From: Paracidovorax avenae
GTDB taxonomy: Bacteria; Pseudomonadota; Gammaproteobacteria; Burkholderiales; Burkholderiaceae_C
Direction of reading: 5' to 3'
Assembly (NCBI RefSeq): GCF_040892545.1
Contig: NZ_CP156079.1
Coordinates: 1,709,501 to 1,773,500 of the forward strand
Length of the DNA: 64,000 bases
Shown: positions 36,724-46,171 of the stretch, in pieces
Layout: each line of letters starts with the position of its first letter
Position numbering within the stretch: the first letter of the stretch is position 1
Translations under genes and position numbers: made by a program
Notes under the pieces: generated by a model
Database searches by the model: none
What the model saw: only the letters and a program-made list of their open reading frames with translations
What the model was told of the DNA's origin: nothing

Positions 36724-37737
36724 ATGCCAGTGAATCCTTTCCATGCGCCCGCTGCGGCGCTGCCGCGGCGCGCCGTGCTGCGCGGGGCCGCCGCGACGGG
36801 CCTCGCGCTCGCAGCCGGCCATGCCTTCGCGAACGACCCCTGGCCGGCCAAGCCGGTCACGCTGGTGGTGCCGTTCCCGGCTGGCGGCGGCACCGACGCG
36901 TTCGCCCGGCCGCTGGCGGCGCAGTTTTCCAAGTCCACCGGCAAGACGCTGGTCATCGACAACCGCGGCGGTGCCGGCGGCACGGTGGGCGCGAGCTATG
37001 CGTCCAAGGCCGTGCCGGACGGCTACACGCTGTTCATGGGCGGGACGCACCATGTGATCGCTCCGTCGATGTATCCGCGGCTGGACTACGACATCGAGAA
37101 GGATTTCATCCCGCTGGCGCTGCTGGCCAACGTGCCGCAGGTGCTGGTGGTGAACCCGCGCAACGTGCCGTTCACGGCGTTCCCGGCCTTCCTCGACCAT
37201 GTGCGGCGCAACCCGGCCAAGCTCAACTACGCATCGGCGGGATCGGGGACCTCCCATCACCTCGCGGGGGAGCTTTTCAAGCTGCAGTCGAACACGTTCA
37301 TCACGCACATTCCCTATCGCGGCGCGGGGCCGGCGCTGCAGGACCTGATCGGCGGCAACGTGGACATGATGTTCGACGGACTGGGTTCTTCCGCGGCGCA
37401 CATCAAGGGCGGGCGCATCCGTGCGCTGATGGTGTCGGGCAAGCAGCGCAACCCGGCCTTTCCGGACGTGCCGTGCGCGGCCGAGGTGGGCCTGCCCGAC
37501 TACACGGTGACCACGTGGTACGGCCTCTGGGTGCCGAAGGGCACGCCGGCGGACCTGCAGGCGCGCATCGTGGAGGAGGTGCGGCGCATCGGCGCGGCCG
37601 ACGAGATCAAGGCCGTGTGGGCGAAGAATGGCGCCGACTACGGCGGGCTCACGCAGGCGCAGTTCGGTGCCATGGTGGGGACGGAGGTGAAGCGCTGGGC
37701 GCAGGTGGTGAAGGCTTCCGGGGCGAAATTGGAGTGA
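36724..37737 (+). CDS. Bug/TctC-family solute-binding protein (probable malonate uptake)
   Basis: This 337-residue periplasmic protein has a Tat-like export signal (PRRAVLRGAAATG, cleavage near HAFA). The Bug family signatures VTLVVPFPAGGGTDAFARPLA and YASAGSGTSHHLAGELFK are present, plus IPYRGAGPALQDLIGG. It lies in the malonate operon, so malonate is a likely ligand. No tctA/tctB membrane partners are nearby; such orphan Bug proteins are common in Burkholderiales. Confidence 0.9.
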   Translation: MPVNPFHAPAAALPRRAVLRGAAATGLALAAGHAFANDPWPAKPVTLVVPFPAGGGTDAFARPLAAQFSKSTGKTLVIDNRGGAGGTVGASYASKAVPDGYTLFMGGTHHVIAPSMYPRLDYDIEKDFIPLALLANVPQVLVVNPRNVPFTAFPAFLDHVRRNPAKLNYASAGSGTSHHLAGELFKLQSNTFITHIPYRGAGPALQDLIGGNVDMMFDGLGSSAAHIKGGRIRALMVSGKQRNPAFPDVPCAAEVGLPDYTVTTWYGLWVPKGTPADLQARIVEEVRRIGAADEIKAVWAKNGADYGGLTQAQFGAMVGTEVKRWAQVVKASGAKLE

Positions 37738-37739
37738 AC

Positions 37740-37838
37740 CCCCCTGAGGCGCTGCGCGCGGAAGGGGGGACGACGCCGGTGGCCCGGCGGAGCCGGTTCC
37801 ACGGCGTCTGCTGGCTTGGCCTGCTCCGCGGCCTCTTG
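37740..37838 (+). repeat. Dispersed intergenic repeat, copy 1
   Basis: Starts CCCCCTGAGGCGCTGCGCGC and runs through GGGGGACGACGCCGGTGGCC to CTGCTCCGCGGCCTCTTGAA. The same sequence recurs in inverted orientation at 57473-57603 with an extra segment of about 30 bp inside. It is located just after the Bug gene stop. It looks like a mobile-type REP element frequent in Comamonadaceae genomes (from memory). Confidence 0.8.
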
Positions 37839-37926
37839 AACGGAGGCATCGCGCGGGTTCCGGGATTTGTGGGCGTGGCGATGGTCGGGTGAACAGATGA
37901 ACTTTTGTTGAACAGGGGGCCGTGGA

Positions 37927-38721
37927 ATGGCAGGTGGTGAGGTCGGGGTGGTCTGGCCGCAAGAGGGTGCGCCGGATGGGCGTGGCATCGTGCGTGTCAC
38001 GTTGCGGCATCCGGGGCGGCTCAATGCCATGTCGCGGGCGATGTGGCGGCAGTTGCGGGAAGTGTTCGAGCGCATCCAGGCCCGCGAGGATGCGCGCTGC
38101 GTGCTGATCGAGGGGGAGGGCGATGCCTTCTGCGCGGGCGGCGATATTTCCGAATACCCGGCGTTCCGGTTCGATCCCGGTAGCCTGCGCGACTTCCATG
38201 AACGCGAGGTGTGGGGCGGGCTGTCGGCGATGCTGGCGTGCGACGTGCCGATCGTCGCCGCGATCCGTGGTGCCTGCATGGGCGCGGGGGTGGAGATCGC
38301 GGCCTGCTGCGACGTGCGGTTCGCCGCGGAATCCGCGCGCTTCGGTGCGCCGATCGCACGGCTGGGGTTTCCGATGGCGCCGCGCGAGGCCGCGCTGGTG
38401 GCGCAGGCCGTGGGCGATGCGCTGGCCCGCCGCATGCTGCTGGAGGCCGCCACGGTCGGGGCCGGGCCGCTGGCCGCGCAGGGTTTCCTGGCGGCCGTGG
38501 TGGCGGACGACGGACTGGCCGCGCAGGCGTGGGCGAGCGTGGAGCGCATCGCGGCGCTCGCGCCCCGGGCGGCTCGGCTCAACAAGCAGACGCTGCGTGC
38601 GTGCCGGCAGGGCGGGGGCGGTGGGCCGCAGGCCTTGTCCGACCCGTATGCCTACGCGGCCGGCGCGGAGCACCGCGAGGGCATCGCGGCCTTCCTCGAG
38701 AAGCGGCCACCGCAATTCTGA
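37927..38721 (+). CDS. Enoyl-CoA hydratase/isomerase family protein
   Basis: This 264-residue crotonase-fold protein has the oxyanion-hole segments GDAFCAGGDIS and GACMGAGVEIAACCD, with FGAPIARLGFPM following. Its Glu positions typical of hydratases are not all clear, so it may be a hydratase, isomerase or hydrolase of another acyl-CoA. It sits between the Bug and synthetase genes of the malonate operon, which is not a canonical position. Confidence 0.85.
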   Translation: MAGGEVGVVWPQEGAPDGRGIVRVTLRHPGRLNAMSRAMWRQLREVFERIQAREDARCVLIEGEGDAFCAGGDISEYPAFRFDPGSLRDFHEREVWGGLSAMLACDVPIVAAIRGACMGAGVEIAACCDVRFAAESARFGAPIARLGFPMAPREAALVAQAVGDALARRMLLEAATVGAGPLAAQGFLAAVVADDGLAAQAWASVERIAALAPRAARLNKQTLRACRQGGGGGPQALSDPYAYAAGAEHREGIAAFLEKRPPQF

Positions 38722-38827
38722 GAGAAGCGCCAGCCATGCTGCCCATCGCTACTGCACTCCACCGCCCTCCGGCATCCCTCCGTTCCCGTTGTCTTTCCTG
38801 ATTCCTTTTCGTCGATCATTGCCAACC

Positions 38828-40447
38828 ATGCCTTCCCAACCGCTCGCATCGCCTTCCCGCACGCCGGACTCCGCACCGTCCGCCGGCCACCAGAACCTCT
38901 ACAGCGCCCTGCGCGCCGCCTTCCCGGCGGACCTGGACGGCATCGCCGTCGAGGCCACGTCGCCCGAGGGGCTGCCCCTGCACTACAGCTGGGCGGACCT
39001 GGAGCAGGCCAGCGCCCGCATCGCCAATCTGCTCGCATCGCTGAAGCTGCCCGAGGGCAGCCGCATCGCGGTGCAGGTGGAGAAGTCGGTCGAGGCCATG
39101 CTGCTGTACCTCGCGACGCTGCGCGCGGGTTTCGTGTTCCTGCCGCTGAACACCGCCTACCAGAGCGCGGAGATCGAATACTTCATCGGCAATGCCGAGC
39201 CGGCGGTGGTGGTCTGCACGCCGGCGAATTTCGGCTGGGTCTCCAAGCTGGCCTTCACGGCCGGCACGGCGCATGTGTTCACGCTCGGCGACGACCGCAC
39301 GGGTACGCTGCTGGAGCGCGCGACGCACCATTCCAGCGTCCACGAGCCGGTGGCACGTTCGGCGGATGACCTCGCCGCCATCCTCTACACCAGCGGCACC
39401 ACGGGCCGCAGCAAGGGCGCGATGCTCACGCACGGCAACCTGCTGTCGAACGCATTGGTGCTCAAGGACTACTGGGGCTGGCAGCCCGGCGACGTGCTGA
39501 TCCACGCGCTGCCGATCTTCCACGTGCACGGCCTGTTCGTGGCGATCCACGGGGCGCTCATCAACGGCAGCCCGATGGTCTGGTTCGCGAAGTTCGACCC
39601 GAAGGCGGTGATCGCCGCGATGCCGCGCGCCACCGTGTTCATGGGCGTGCCCACGCTCTACGTGCGGTTGCTGGCCGAGCCCGCGCTGAACCGCGAGAGC
39701 ACGGCCCGCATGCGCCTGTTCGTGGCCGGCTCCGCGCCGCTGCTGATCGAGACGTTCAAGGAGTGGCAGGACCGCACGGGCCACACCATCCTGGAGCGCT
39801 ATGGCATGAGCGAGACCATCATGCTCACCAGCAATCCGTACGCGGCCGACGCGCGCCACGGCGGGCAGGAGGAGCGCCGCGGCGGCACCGTGGGCTTCCC
39901 GCTGCCGGGCGTGGGCCTGCGCGTGGTGGACGACGCGGGCCAGCCGGTGGCCACCGACGACATCGGCCATATCCAGGTGCAGGGGCCCAACGTGTTCCAG
40001 GGCTACTGGCGCATGCCGGAGAAGACGAAGGAGGAGTTCGCCGTCGACGGGCAGGGCGGCCGCTGGTTCAAGACGGGCGACGTGGGCAAGATCGATGCGC
40101 GGGGCTACGTCCACATCGTGGGGCGCAGCAAGGACCTCATCATCTCCGGCGGCTACAACGTCTATCCGGCCGAGATCGAGGGCTTCATCAACGAGATGCC
40201 CGGCGTGGCCGAGAGCGCGCTGGTGGGGGTGCCGCACCCGGACTTCGGCGAGGTGGGCGTGGCGGTGGTGATCCCCAAGGCCGGTGCGCAACTCGATGGC
40301 GAGGCGATCATCGCGGCGCTCAAGGCGCGCCTGGCGAACTTCAAGATTCCCAAGCGCTGCTTCGTCACCGAAGAGCTGCCACGCAACACCATGGGCAAGG
40401 TGCAGAAGAATTTGCTGCGTGAGCAGTACAAGCGGCTGTTCAACTGA
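38828..40447 (+). CDS. matB: Malonyl-CoA synthetase (AMP-binding)
   Basis: This 539-residue acyl-CoA ligase has P-loop YTSGTTGRSKGAMLTH, ERYGMSETIMLTSNP and the C-terminal hinge GRSKDLIISGGYNVYPAEIE, with the catalytic Lys in RNTMGKVQKNLL. MatB-type enzymes combine malonate, CoA and ATP. The ERYGMSET motif and genomic link to malonyl-CoA decarboxylase support this over other acyl-CoA ligases. It closes the operon. Confidence 0.9.
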   Translation: MPSQPLASPSRTPDSAPSAGHQNLYSALRAAFPADLDGIAVEATSPEGLPLHYSWADLEQASARIANLLASLKLPEGSRIAVQVEKSVEAMLLYLATLRAGFVFLPLNTAYQSAEIEYFIGNAEPAVVVCTPANFGWVSKLAFTAGTAHVFTLGDDRTGTLLERATHHSSVHEPVARSADDLAAILYTSGTTGRSKGAMLTHGNLLSNALVLKDYWGWQPGDVLIHALPIFHVHGLFVAIHGALINGSPMVWFAKFDPKAVIAAMPRATVFMGVPTLYVRLLAEPALNRESTARMRLFVAGSAPLLIETFKEWQDRTGHTILERYGMSETIMLTSNPYAADARHGGQEERRGGTVGFPLPGVGLRVVDDAGQPVATDDIGHIQVQGPNVFQGYWRMPEKTKEEFAVDGQGGRWFKTGDVGKIDARGYVHIVGRSKDLIISGGYNVYPAEIEGFINEMPGVAESALVGVPHPDFGEVGVAVVIPKAGAQLDGEAIIAALKARLANFKIPKRCFVTEELPRNTMGKVQKNLLREQYKRLFN

Positions 40448-40535
40448 ATGCCGGACGGCCCGGGACCGGGCGCATGGCATCATGCCGGGCGAGAGCCTTG
40501 CCATCGCCCACGCGTCCGGGCCCGTTTTCGATGCC

Positions 40536-41474
40536 ATGAAGATTTCCGAGCTTCTTTCCCTGGTGCGCCTGCGACACAGCATGCGCCTGCGGCCCTGTCC
40601 CGTTTGTGGCTCTGGCGCGTCGCGTGAACTCCTGCGCTATGACCGGTATCTCCTGCCCGGCCGCATCCGCGAATGCGAGGGCTGCGGAATGATCTACTAC
40701 GGCAACATGCTGCCGCCGCAAGAGCTCGAGGCTTTCTACGTGTCGCTGTACGGTGCCTTGATGGGCTTCGAAGCGTCCGAGCGCCAGGTTGCCGTCTATC
40801 GCGACGAGGCGCGTTTTCGCGTGCAACTGATGTCCGGCCACCTGGGCCCGCTGGACGATGTGCTGGAAATAGGCTCGGGCTACGGCTATTTCCTCGATGC
40901 ATGCCGGGAGGCAGGAGCGACGCGCCTGCGGGGCATCGAACCGTCCGCCGCCGGAACCCGCCATGCCTCTTGCGTGCTGGGCCTCCAGGACGTGGTGGTC
41001 CACGCCCCGCTCCTCGGTGCGGGCAATCCGCCGTTCGTTCCCCGCGTCGTGGCGCTGTTCCATGTGCTGGAGCATCTCGCCGATCCCGGGGCCGCCCTGG
41101 CACTGCTTTCGAGCTGGTTGCCCGATGGCGGCCACCTCGTCGTCGAGGTACCGGACACCGCGGGCGACTGGTCGTCGCTGGGCATCGCCAACTTCCATCT
41201 TTCCCATGCGAGCTACTTTCGCGAGGAGACGCTGGCGGCGCTGTTGCGCCGGCACGGGTTCCGCCCCGGCCGCGTCGATCGCGAGGCCTGCGGAATCTAC
41301 CCCGGCAATCTGCGCGTTTTCGCGGTCCGCGACAGCGTGGTCGCCGCGGCCGGACCGGAGGCGCCTCCGCCCTCGCTGGCAGGCCACGTGGCGCGGCTGG
41401 CCCGGCCCTGGTCGCTGAAGAACGGTTACCCGCGCCTGGCGGCGCGCCTGGCGCGGTCGCTGGCGCGGCGCTGA
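40536..41474 (+). CDS. SAM-dependent methyltransferase with N-terminal zinc ribbon
   Basis: This 312-residue protein begins with a CPVC (21-24) and CEGC (47-50) zinc ribbon, then a class I methyltransferase core with the SAM motif VLEIGSGYGYFLDAC and motif-like FHVLEHLADPG. This matches the Methyltransf_23 group near C-methyltransferases of sugars and other polar substrates. Acceptor substrate is unknown. It lies 88 bp after matB and could be a separate unit. Confidence 0.82.
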   Translation: MKISELLSLVRLRHSMRLRPCPVCGSGASRELLRYDRYLLPGRIRECEGCGMIYYGNMLPPQELEAFYVSLYGALMGFEASERQVAVYRDEARFRVQLMSGHLGPLDDVLEIGSGYGYFLDACREAGATRLRGIEPSAAGTRHASCVLGLQDVVVHAPLLGAGNPPFVPRVVALFHVLEHLADPGAALALLSSWLPDGGHLVVEVPDTAGDWSSLGIANFHLSHASYFREETLAALLRRHGFRPGRVDREACGIYPGNLRVFAVRDSVVAAAGPEAPPPSLAGHVARLARPWSLKNGYPRLAARLARSLARR

Positions 41475-41507
41475 AGATCGGGCCTCCGGCCCGCGGATGG
41501 CCGCGGT

Positions 41508-42467
41508 TCAGGCCGTCTCCGCCGTGCAGAAGATGCAGCCTTCCGCAGGGAAGGCGGTGCCATGCGCCGCCGATGGCGCGTGGCTGCAGCAGTGCTCCAG
41601 CCACGCGGCCACCAGCTTGTAGACCGACAGGTTGGTGCGGGCCGTGGGCGCGCACAGGTAGTAGCCCAGAGGGCTTTCGAACCGCCGCCCGAGCGGCTCC
41701 ACCAGCGTGCCCGCCTGCAGTTCGTCTTCCACGAGGCAGGTGGGCACGATGCCCACGCCGAAGCCGGACACCGCGGCGCGGATGATGAGCGAATAGAGGT
41801 TGAACCCCGGCCCGAAGCGGCTGCCGGCGGTGTCGCACTGGTGCGCCTCCATCCAGTCGTGCCATGCGAGCGGCACCTCGATGTGCTGCAGCAGCGTGGC
41901 GTGCTGCAGGTCCTGCGGCGTGCGCAGGCGCAGGGTGTCGCGCAGCTGGGGGCTGCAGACGATGCTGGTCTCCTTGCCGATCAGGTAGCGGGCATTGGCG
42001 CTGGGCCAGTTGCCGTAGCCGTACTGGATGGCGGCGTCGAATTCATGCGGCACCGCGAAATCGTGCGCATGCTGGTAGCGCACGAAGTTGAGCGCCACCT
42101 GGGGCAGGGTGCGCTTGAAGTGCCCCAGCCGCGGGAACAGCCACTGTGCCGCGAAGGTGGGCGGCACCGAGAAATTGAGCGCGCCGCCGCTGCCGCCATA
42201 GGACATGAGCTGCGCCGTCGCCGATTCCAGCGCCGCCATCGCGGGCCGGGTGGCGTTGAGGTACGTGGCGCCCGCGTCCGTCAGTTCCAGCCCACCCGCC
42301 TTGCGGATGAACAGCTTTTGTCCGAGGTAGTCCTCCAGCGATGCGATGTGGCGGCTGATGGCGCTCTGCGTCACGCACAGTTCGCGCGCGGCCATGGTGA
42401 ACGCCTGGTGCTTTGCCGCGGAGTGGAAAGCGTTCAGTTCGGAGATGGTCGGGCAGAGGCGGCGCAT
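41508..42467 (-). CDS. LysR-family transcriptional regulator (GcvA-like)
   Basis: This 319-residue regulator has an N-terminal helix-turn-helix (FHSAAKHQAFTMAARELCVTQ; SAISRHIASLEDYLGQKLF) and a type 2 periplasmic-binding-like effector domain. It is divergent from the amidohydrolase plus liv operon and is the probable regulator of it. A T-N11-A dyad immediately upstream of its start supports autoregulation. Confidence 0.92.
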   Translation of the reverse strand: MRRLCPTISELNAFHSAAKHQAFTMAARELCVTQSAISRHIASLEDYLGQKLFIRKAGGLELTDAGATYLNATRPAMAALESATAQLMSYGGSGGALNFSVPPTFAAQWLFPRLGHFKRTLPQVALNFVRYQHAHDFAVPHEFDAAIQYGYGNWPSANARYLIGKETSIVCSPQLRDTLRLRTPQDLQHATLLQHIEVPLAWHDWMEAHQCDTAGSRFGPGFNLYSLIIRAAVSGFGVGIVPTCLVEDELQAGTLVEPLGRRFESPLGYYLCAPTARTNLSVYKLVAAWLEHCCSHAPSAAHGTAFPAEGCIFCTAETA

Positions 42468-42474
42468 AGGGCGT

Positions 42475-42489
42475 ATGAGTCCTGCTCAT
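42475..42489. promoter_or_regulatory. Candidate LysR box, T-N11-A type
   Basis: ATGAG-TCCTG-CTCAT is a perfect dyad containing T-N11-A and starts 8 bp before the LysR ATG, within the divergent intergenic region (42468-42687). It is a candidate operator for the LysR regulator. Confidence 0.5.
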
Positions 42490-42687
42490 GGGGTGGTGAG
42501 ATTTTAGGCGTTGCGGCCGGGGTGGCTCTGGCCCGATAAATGCGTCCGTGACGTCCATGTGACCCAGGCAATCCAGGTGCCGGGCGCCTTCGCACCACCG
42601 GGGTGCGGCGCTGGCGGCGACTGCGGGCTCGGGCCATGGTGCCATGAGTAATTGCGAAGCCGACCCTTCCATCCAACGACACAATTC

Positions 42688-43920
42688 ATGACTTCCCTGA
42701 TGATCGAAAACAGCCGCGTCCTGGACGTGCATGCGCTCGTGCTGCGCTCCGGCGTCTCGGTGCTGGTGACGGGCGGCCGCATTGCCGCGGTGGGCGAACA
42801 GGTGCAGGCCCCCGAGGGCACTGTGAAGATCGACGCCCGCGGCATGACGCTCATGCCGGGCCTGATCGACTGCCACGTGCACGTGGTGGCGTCCTCGTTC
42901 AATCTGGGCACGGTGGCAAAGATGCCCAATGTGTTCACGATGCTGCGCTCGCTGCCGATCATGAAGGGCATGCTCGATCGCGGTTTCACGTCGGTGCGCG
43001 ACGCGGGCGGCGCGGACTGGTCGCTCGCCGAAGCGGTGCGCACGGGCCTGGTGCAGGGGCCGCGCATCTTCCCCTCGGGCAAGGCGCTGTCGCAGACCGG
43101 CGGCCACGCGGACTTCCGCCAGCGCAACGACGACCTGGATGTGTGTTCGTGCGCGTACAAGCTGGGCAACATCGGCCGCGTGGTCGATGGCGTGGACGCC
43201 TGCCGGCTCGCGGTGCGCGAGGAGATCCTCAAGGGCGCGACGCAGATCAAGGTGATGGCCTCGGGCGGCGTGGCCTCGCCCAACGATCCGATCGGCAACC
43301 TGGGCTACTCGGAGGCCGAGCTGCGCGCCATCGTCGAAGAGGCCGACAACGCCAACACCTACGTCATGGCCCATGCCTACACGCCGCGCGCGATCGCCCG
43401 TGCCGTGCGCTGCGGCGTGCGCACCATCGAGCATGGCAACCTGGTCGATGCGGCCACGGCCGGCCTGATGGCCGAGAAGGGCGCCTTCATGGTGCCCACG
43501 CTCGTCACCTACGAGGGCCTCGCCAACGAGGGCGAGCGCTATGGCCTTCCGGCCGTGTCCATCGCCAAGATCGACACGGTGCGCGGCCAGGGCAAGCAAG
43601 CCATCGAGATCCTGGCGAAGGCCGGCGTGAAGATGGGCCTGGGCAGCGACCTGCTGGCCGAGACGCACTACCTGCAGTCCGACGAACTGCGCCTGCGCGC
43701 CGAGATCCTGGGCAATGGCCCGGTGCTGCAGCAGGCGACCCTGATCGGCGCCGAGATCCTGGGTCAGCAGGGCCGGCTCGGCGAAATCACACCGGGCGCC
43801 ATCGCCGACCTGCTGCTGGTCGATGGCGACCCGCTCGCCGACATCGCCTGCCTGCTGGGCCAGGGCGAGCGCATCCGCGCCATCGTCAAGGACGGCGCCT
43901 TCGTCAAGAACATCCTGTAA
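42688..43920 (+). CDS. Amidohydrolase-superfamily enzyme (imidazolonepropionase/prolidase-like)
   Basis: This 410-residue protein has a binuclear-metal TIM-barrel pattern: HxH at His63/His65 (LIDCHVHVV), a likely carboxylated Lys188 (IKVMASGG), His229 (MAHAY), His249 (IEHGN) and Asp321 (GLGSDLL). It is close to the Sgx9260/Cc2672 type that hydrolyses dipeptides or amide-linked substrates; the natural substrate is unknown. It is first in an apparent operon with livKHMGF, so it probably hydrolyses the imported compound. Confidence 0.88.
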   Translation: MTSLMIENSRVLDVHALVLRSGVSVLVTGGRIAAVGEQVQAPEGTVKIDARGMTLMPGLIDCHVHVVASSFNLGTVAKMPNVFTMLRSLPIMKGMLDRGFTSVRDAGGADWSLAEAVRTGLVQGPRIFPSGKALSQTGGHADFRQRNDDLDVCSCAYKLGNIGRVVDGVDACRLAVREEILKGATQIKVMASGGVASPNDPIGNLGYSEAELRAIVEEADNANTYVMAHAYTPRAIARAVRCGVRTIEHGNLVDAATAGLMAEKGAFMVPTLVTYEGLANEGERYGLPAVSIAKIDTVRGQGKQAIEILAKAGVKMGLGSDLLAETHYLQSDELRLRAEILGNGPVLQQATLIGAEILGQQGRLGEITPGAIADLLLVDGDPLADIACLLGQGERIRAIVKDGAFVKNIL

Positions 43921-43944
43921 TCCACCCCCTGTCCGGAGACCACC

Positions 43945-45165
43945 ATGCAACGTAGAAACCTCATGAAGCTCGGCGGCGCCGCGGCTGTCCTGCAGTGCCT
44001 TCCCTCCATCGGCTTCAGCCAGCAGGGCGAGGCGTTCCGCATCGGCTCGCTCACGCCGATCACGGGCGCGGGCAGCCCCTACGGCCCGGGCATGCAGCAG
44101 GCCATCCGCCTGGCCGTCGATGAAGTGAACGCCGCCGGCGGCGCCGGCGGACGCAAGCTGGAGCTGTTCACCGAGGATTCGCAGACCAAGCCCGATGCCG
44201 CCGTGCTGGCCGCCAAGAAGCTCATCGAGGTGAACAAGGTGCAGGCGGTACTGGGCACCTGGGCCTCGGGCGTGTCGCTGGCCGTGCTGCCGCTGACCGA
44301 GGCCGCAGGCATCATCGAGATGAACGTGTCGGGCGCCCCGGCCATCTCCACGCTCGACACCAAGGATCTGGTGTGGCGCTTCCAGGCGACGAACGACCGC
44401 TTCGGCGCGGCCTTCGCCGAGATCTGCGCCAAGCGCGGCTTCAAGCGGCCGGCCACCATGGCGTTCAACAATGCTTCGGGCCTGGGCAACGTGGAAGGCT
44501 TCACCAGGGTGTGGGAAAAGCGCGGCGGCAAGGTGATCGCGAACGTCACGTACGAACCCAACCGCCCCAGCTACCGGAGCGAACTGCAGAAGATCCTGGC
44601 GGCCAAGCCCGACGTGATCGTGATGGGCTCCTACCTGCCCGACACCACCATCATCCTGCGCGAGTGGTTCCAGTCCGGCGCGGAAAACAAGTGGGTCATT
44701 CCCGGCTGGGCGGCCAACCCCGACCTGGTGAAGGCCCTGGGCCCCGAGGTGTGCGAGGGCATCATCTCGGTGGACACGGTGTCCAACGAGAAGAGCCCGT
44801 CGTTCGCGAACTTCGATGTGGCTTTCACCAAGGCCACCGGCAAGTCCGCCGCCACCAATATCTACGCCGCGATGGCCTACGACATGGTGATCTCGCTGGC
44901 GCTGGCGATGGAAGCCGCCGGGCCCAAGGCCACGGTGGAGCAGGTCAACGCGAAGATCCGCGACGTCTCCAACGCACCGGGCACCGCCGTCCATACCTTC
45001 GCCGAAGGCAAGGCGCAACTCGCGAAGAAGGCCAAGGTGAACTACGAGGGGGCTTCCAGCAAGCTGGATTTCGACAAGTACGGCGATGCGACGCCGGACT
45101 TCGGCGTGTACGTGATCGAAAAGGGCCAACTGGTGCGCCGCGACGTGGTGTCCATCGCGGTGTGA
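43945..45165 (+). CDS. livK: Branched-chain-type ABC transporter substrate-binding protein
   Basis: This 406-residue LivK/AmiC-like protein has a Tat-like start (MQRRNLMKLGGAAAV) and a Cys near the signal end. The family segments GSLTPITGAGSPYGPGMQQA and WASGVSLAVLPLTEAAGI are present. Ligand cannot be deduced; with an amidohydrolase gene 24 bp upstream, an amide or cyclic nitrogen compound is more likely than leucine. First transporter gene of the set. Confidence 0.9.
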   Translation: MQRRNLMKLGGAAAVLQCLPSIGFSQQGEAFRIGSLTPITGAGSPYGPGMQQAIRLAVDEVNAAGGAGGRKLELFTEDSQTKPDAAVLAAKKLIEVNKVQAVLGTWASGVSLAVLPLTEAAGIIEMNVSGAPAISTLDTKDLVWRFQATNDRFGAAFAEICAKRGFKRPATMAFNNASGLGNVEGFTRVWEKRGGKVIANVTYEPNRPSYRSELQKILAAKPDVIVMGSYLPDTTIILREWFQSGAENKWVIPGWAANPDLVKALGPEVCEGIISVDTVSNEKSPSFANFDVAFTKATGKSAATNIYAAMAYDMVISLALAMEAAGPKATVEQVNAKIRDVSNAPGTAVHTFAEGKAQLAKKAKVNYEGASSKLDFDKYGDATPDFGVYVIEKGQLVRRDVVSIAV

Positions 45166-45277
45166 TGGCGCGGCGGGGCGGCCCCGGTGCCGCGCCGCCT
45201 TTGGTTCTTCCCTGTTTCCGGACTGCAATGGCGGGTGGCCTTCTGCACCCGCCAGGGGCGATGCACGAGATGACGCA

Positions 45278-46153
45278 ATGACCTGGATCGATTTCGCAAA
45301 CCTCCTGATCAACGGCTTGATCGAAGGCCTGGTGGTGGCACTGCCCGCGCTGGCCATGACCCTGGTGATGGGCGTCAACCGCTTTCCCAATGCCGCCACG
45401 GGCGACCTGATGACCACCGGCGCCTACGCGGCGGTGGGCGTGCAGCTGCTGGGCGGCGTCCCGCTGTGGCTGGCCGCCATCGCCAGCGTGGCGGCGACCG
45501 CGGCGGTCTCGGCCGGGTCCTACCAGCTCATCTTCCGCAAGCTGGCGGGGCGCCCCATGGTGGCCTCGATGCTGGCGGCCATCGGCCTGGGCTTCGTGCT
45601 GCGCAGCCTGATCTCGTTTTTCGCGGGTCACGACCAGCGAACGTTCGAGATGCCGCTCATGCGCGCCTGGAACTTCGGCGGCATCCGCCTGCTGCCGACC
45701 GACCTGCTGATCGCGGCCATCGCCGCGGCCTGCCTGGCGGTGGTGTTCGTGCTCATCTACCGCACCAGCTTCGGCCGCCAACTGCGCGCCGTGGCCGACA
45801 GCGCCGACCTGGCGCGCGCCAGCGGCATCCGCGCGGGCGGCCTGATGCTGTGCCTGTGGCTGCTGGTGGGCGCGCTGTCGTCCATCGGCGGCGTGCTGCT
45901 GGGCGTGAAGGCCGTTGTCACGCCCGAGATGGGCTGGGAGAGCCTGATCCCGGCCTTCGCCGCCATGGTGCTGGGCGGCATCGGCAGTCCGGTGGGCGCG
46001 GTGCTGGGCGCGCTGCTGCTGTGCGTGGTGCAGGAGTTGTCGGTGCCGCTGCTGGGGCCGTCGTACAAGCTCGTGCTGTCGTTCGTGGTGCTCGCGCTGG
46101 TGCTGCTGCTGCGGCCCGCCGGGATCATGGGCCGCGTGCAACTGGTGCGCTGA
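45278..46153 (+). CDS. livH: Branched-chain-type ABC transporter permease LivH
   Basis: This 291-residue permease has about eight membrane segments (GLVVALPALAMTLVMGVNRF; LGVKAVVTPEMG) and the family loop SADLARASGIRAGGLM. It shows the LivH-type PFPN/VMGVNRFPNAATGDLM start. ATG 45278 follows a 112-bp gap after livK. Confidence 0.9.
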   Translation: MTWIDFANLLINGLIEGLVVALPALAMTLVMGVNRFPNAATGDLMTTGAYAAVGVQLLGGVPLWLAAIASVAATAAVSAGSYQLIFRKLAGRPMVASMLAAIGLGFVLRSLISFFAGHDQRTFEMPLMRAWNFGGIRLLPTDLLIAAIAAACLAVVFVLIYRTSFGRQLRAVADSADLARASGIRAGGLMLCLWLLVGALSSIGGVLLGVKAVVTPEMGWESLIPAFAAMVLGGIGSPVGAVLGALLLCVVQELSVPLLGPSYKLVLSFVVLALVLLLRPAGIMGRVQLVR

Positions 46154-46171
46154 AGGGAGCGAGGAAAAGAC

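Noticed and set aside
42043..45417. 1124-residue minus-strand frame over the amidohydrolase and livK
   Set aside because: Composition is shadow-like (His, Arg, Gly, Ala repeats) and the opposite strand encodes clear enzymes.
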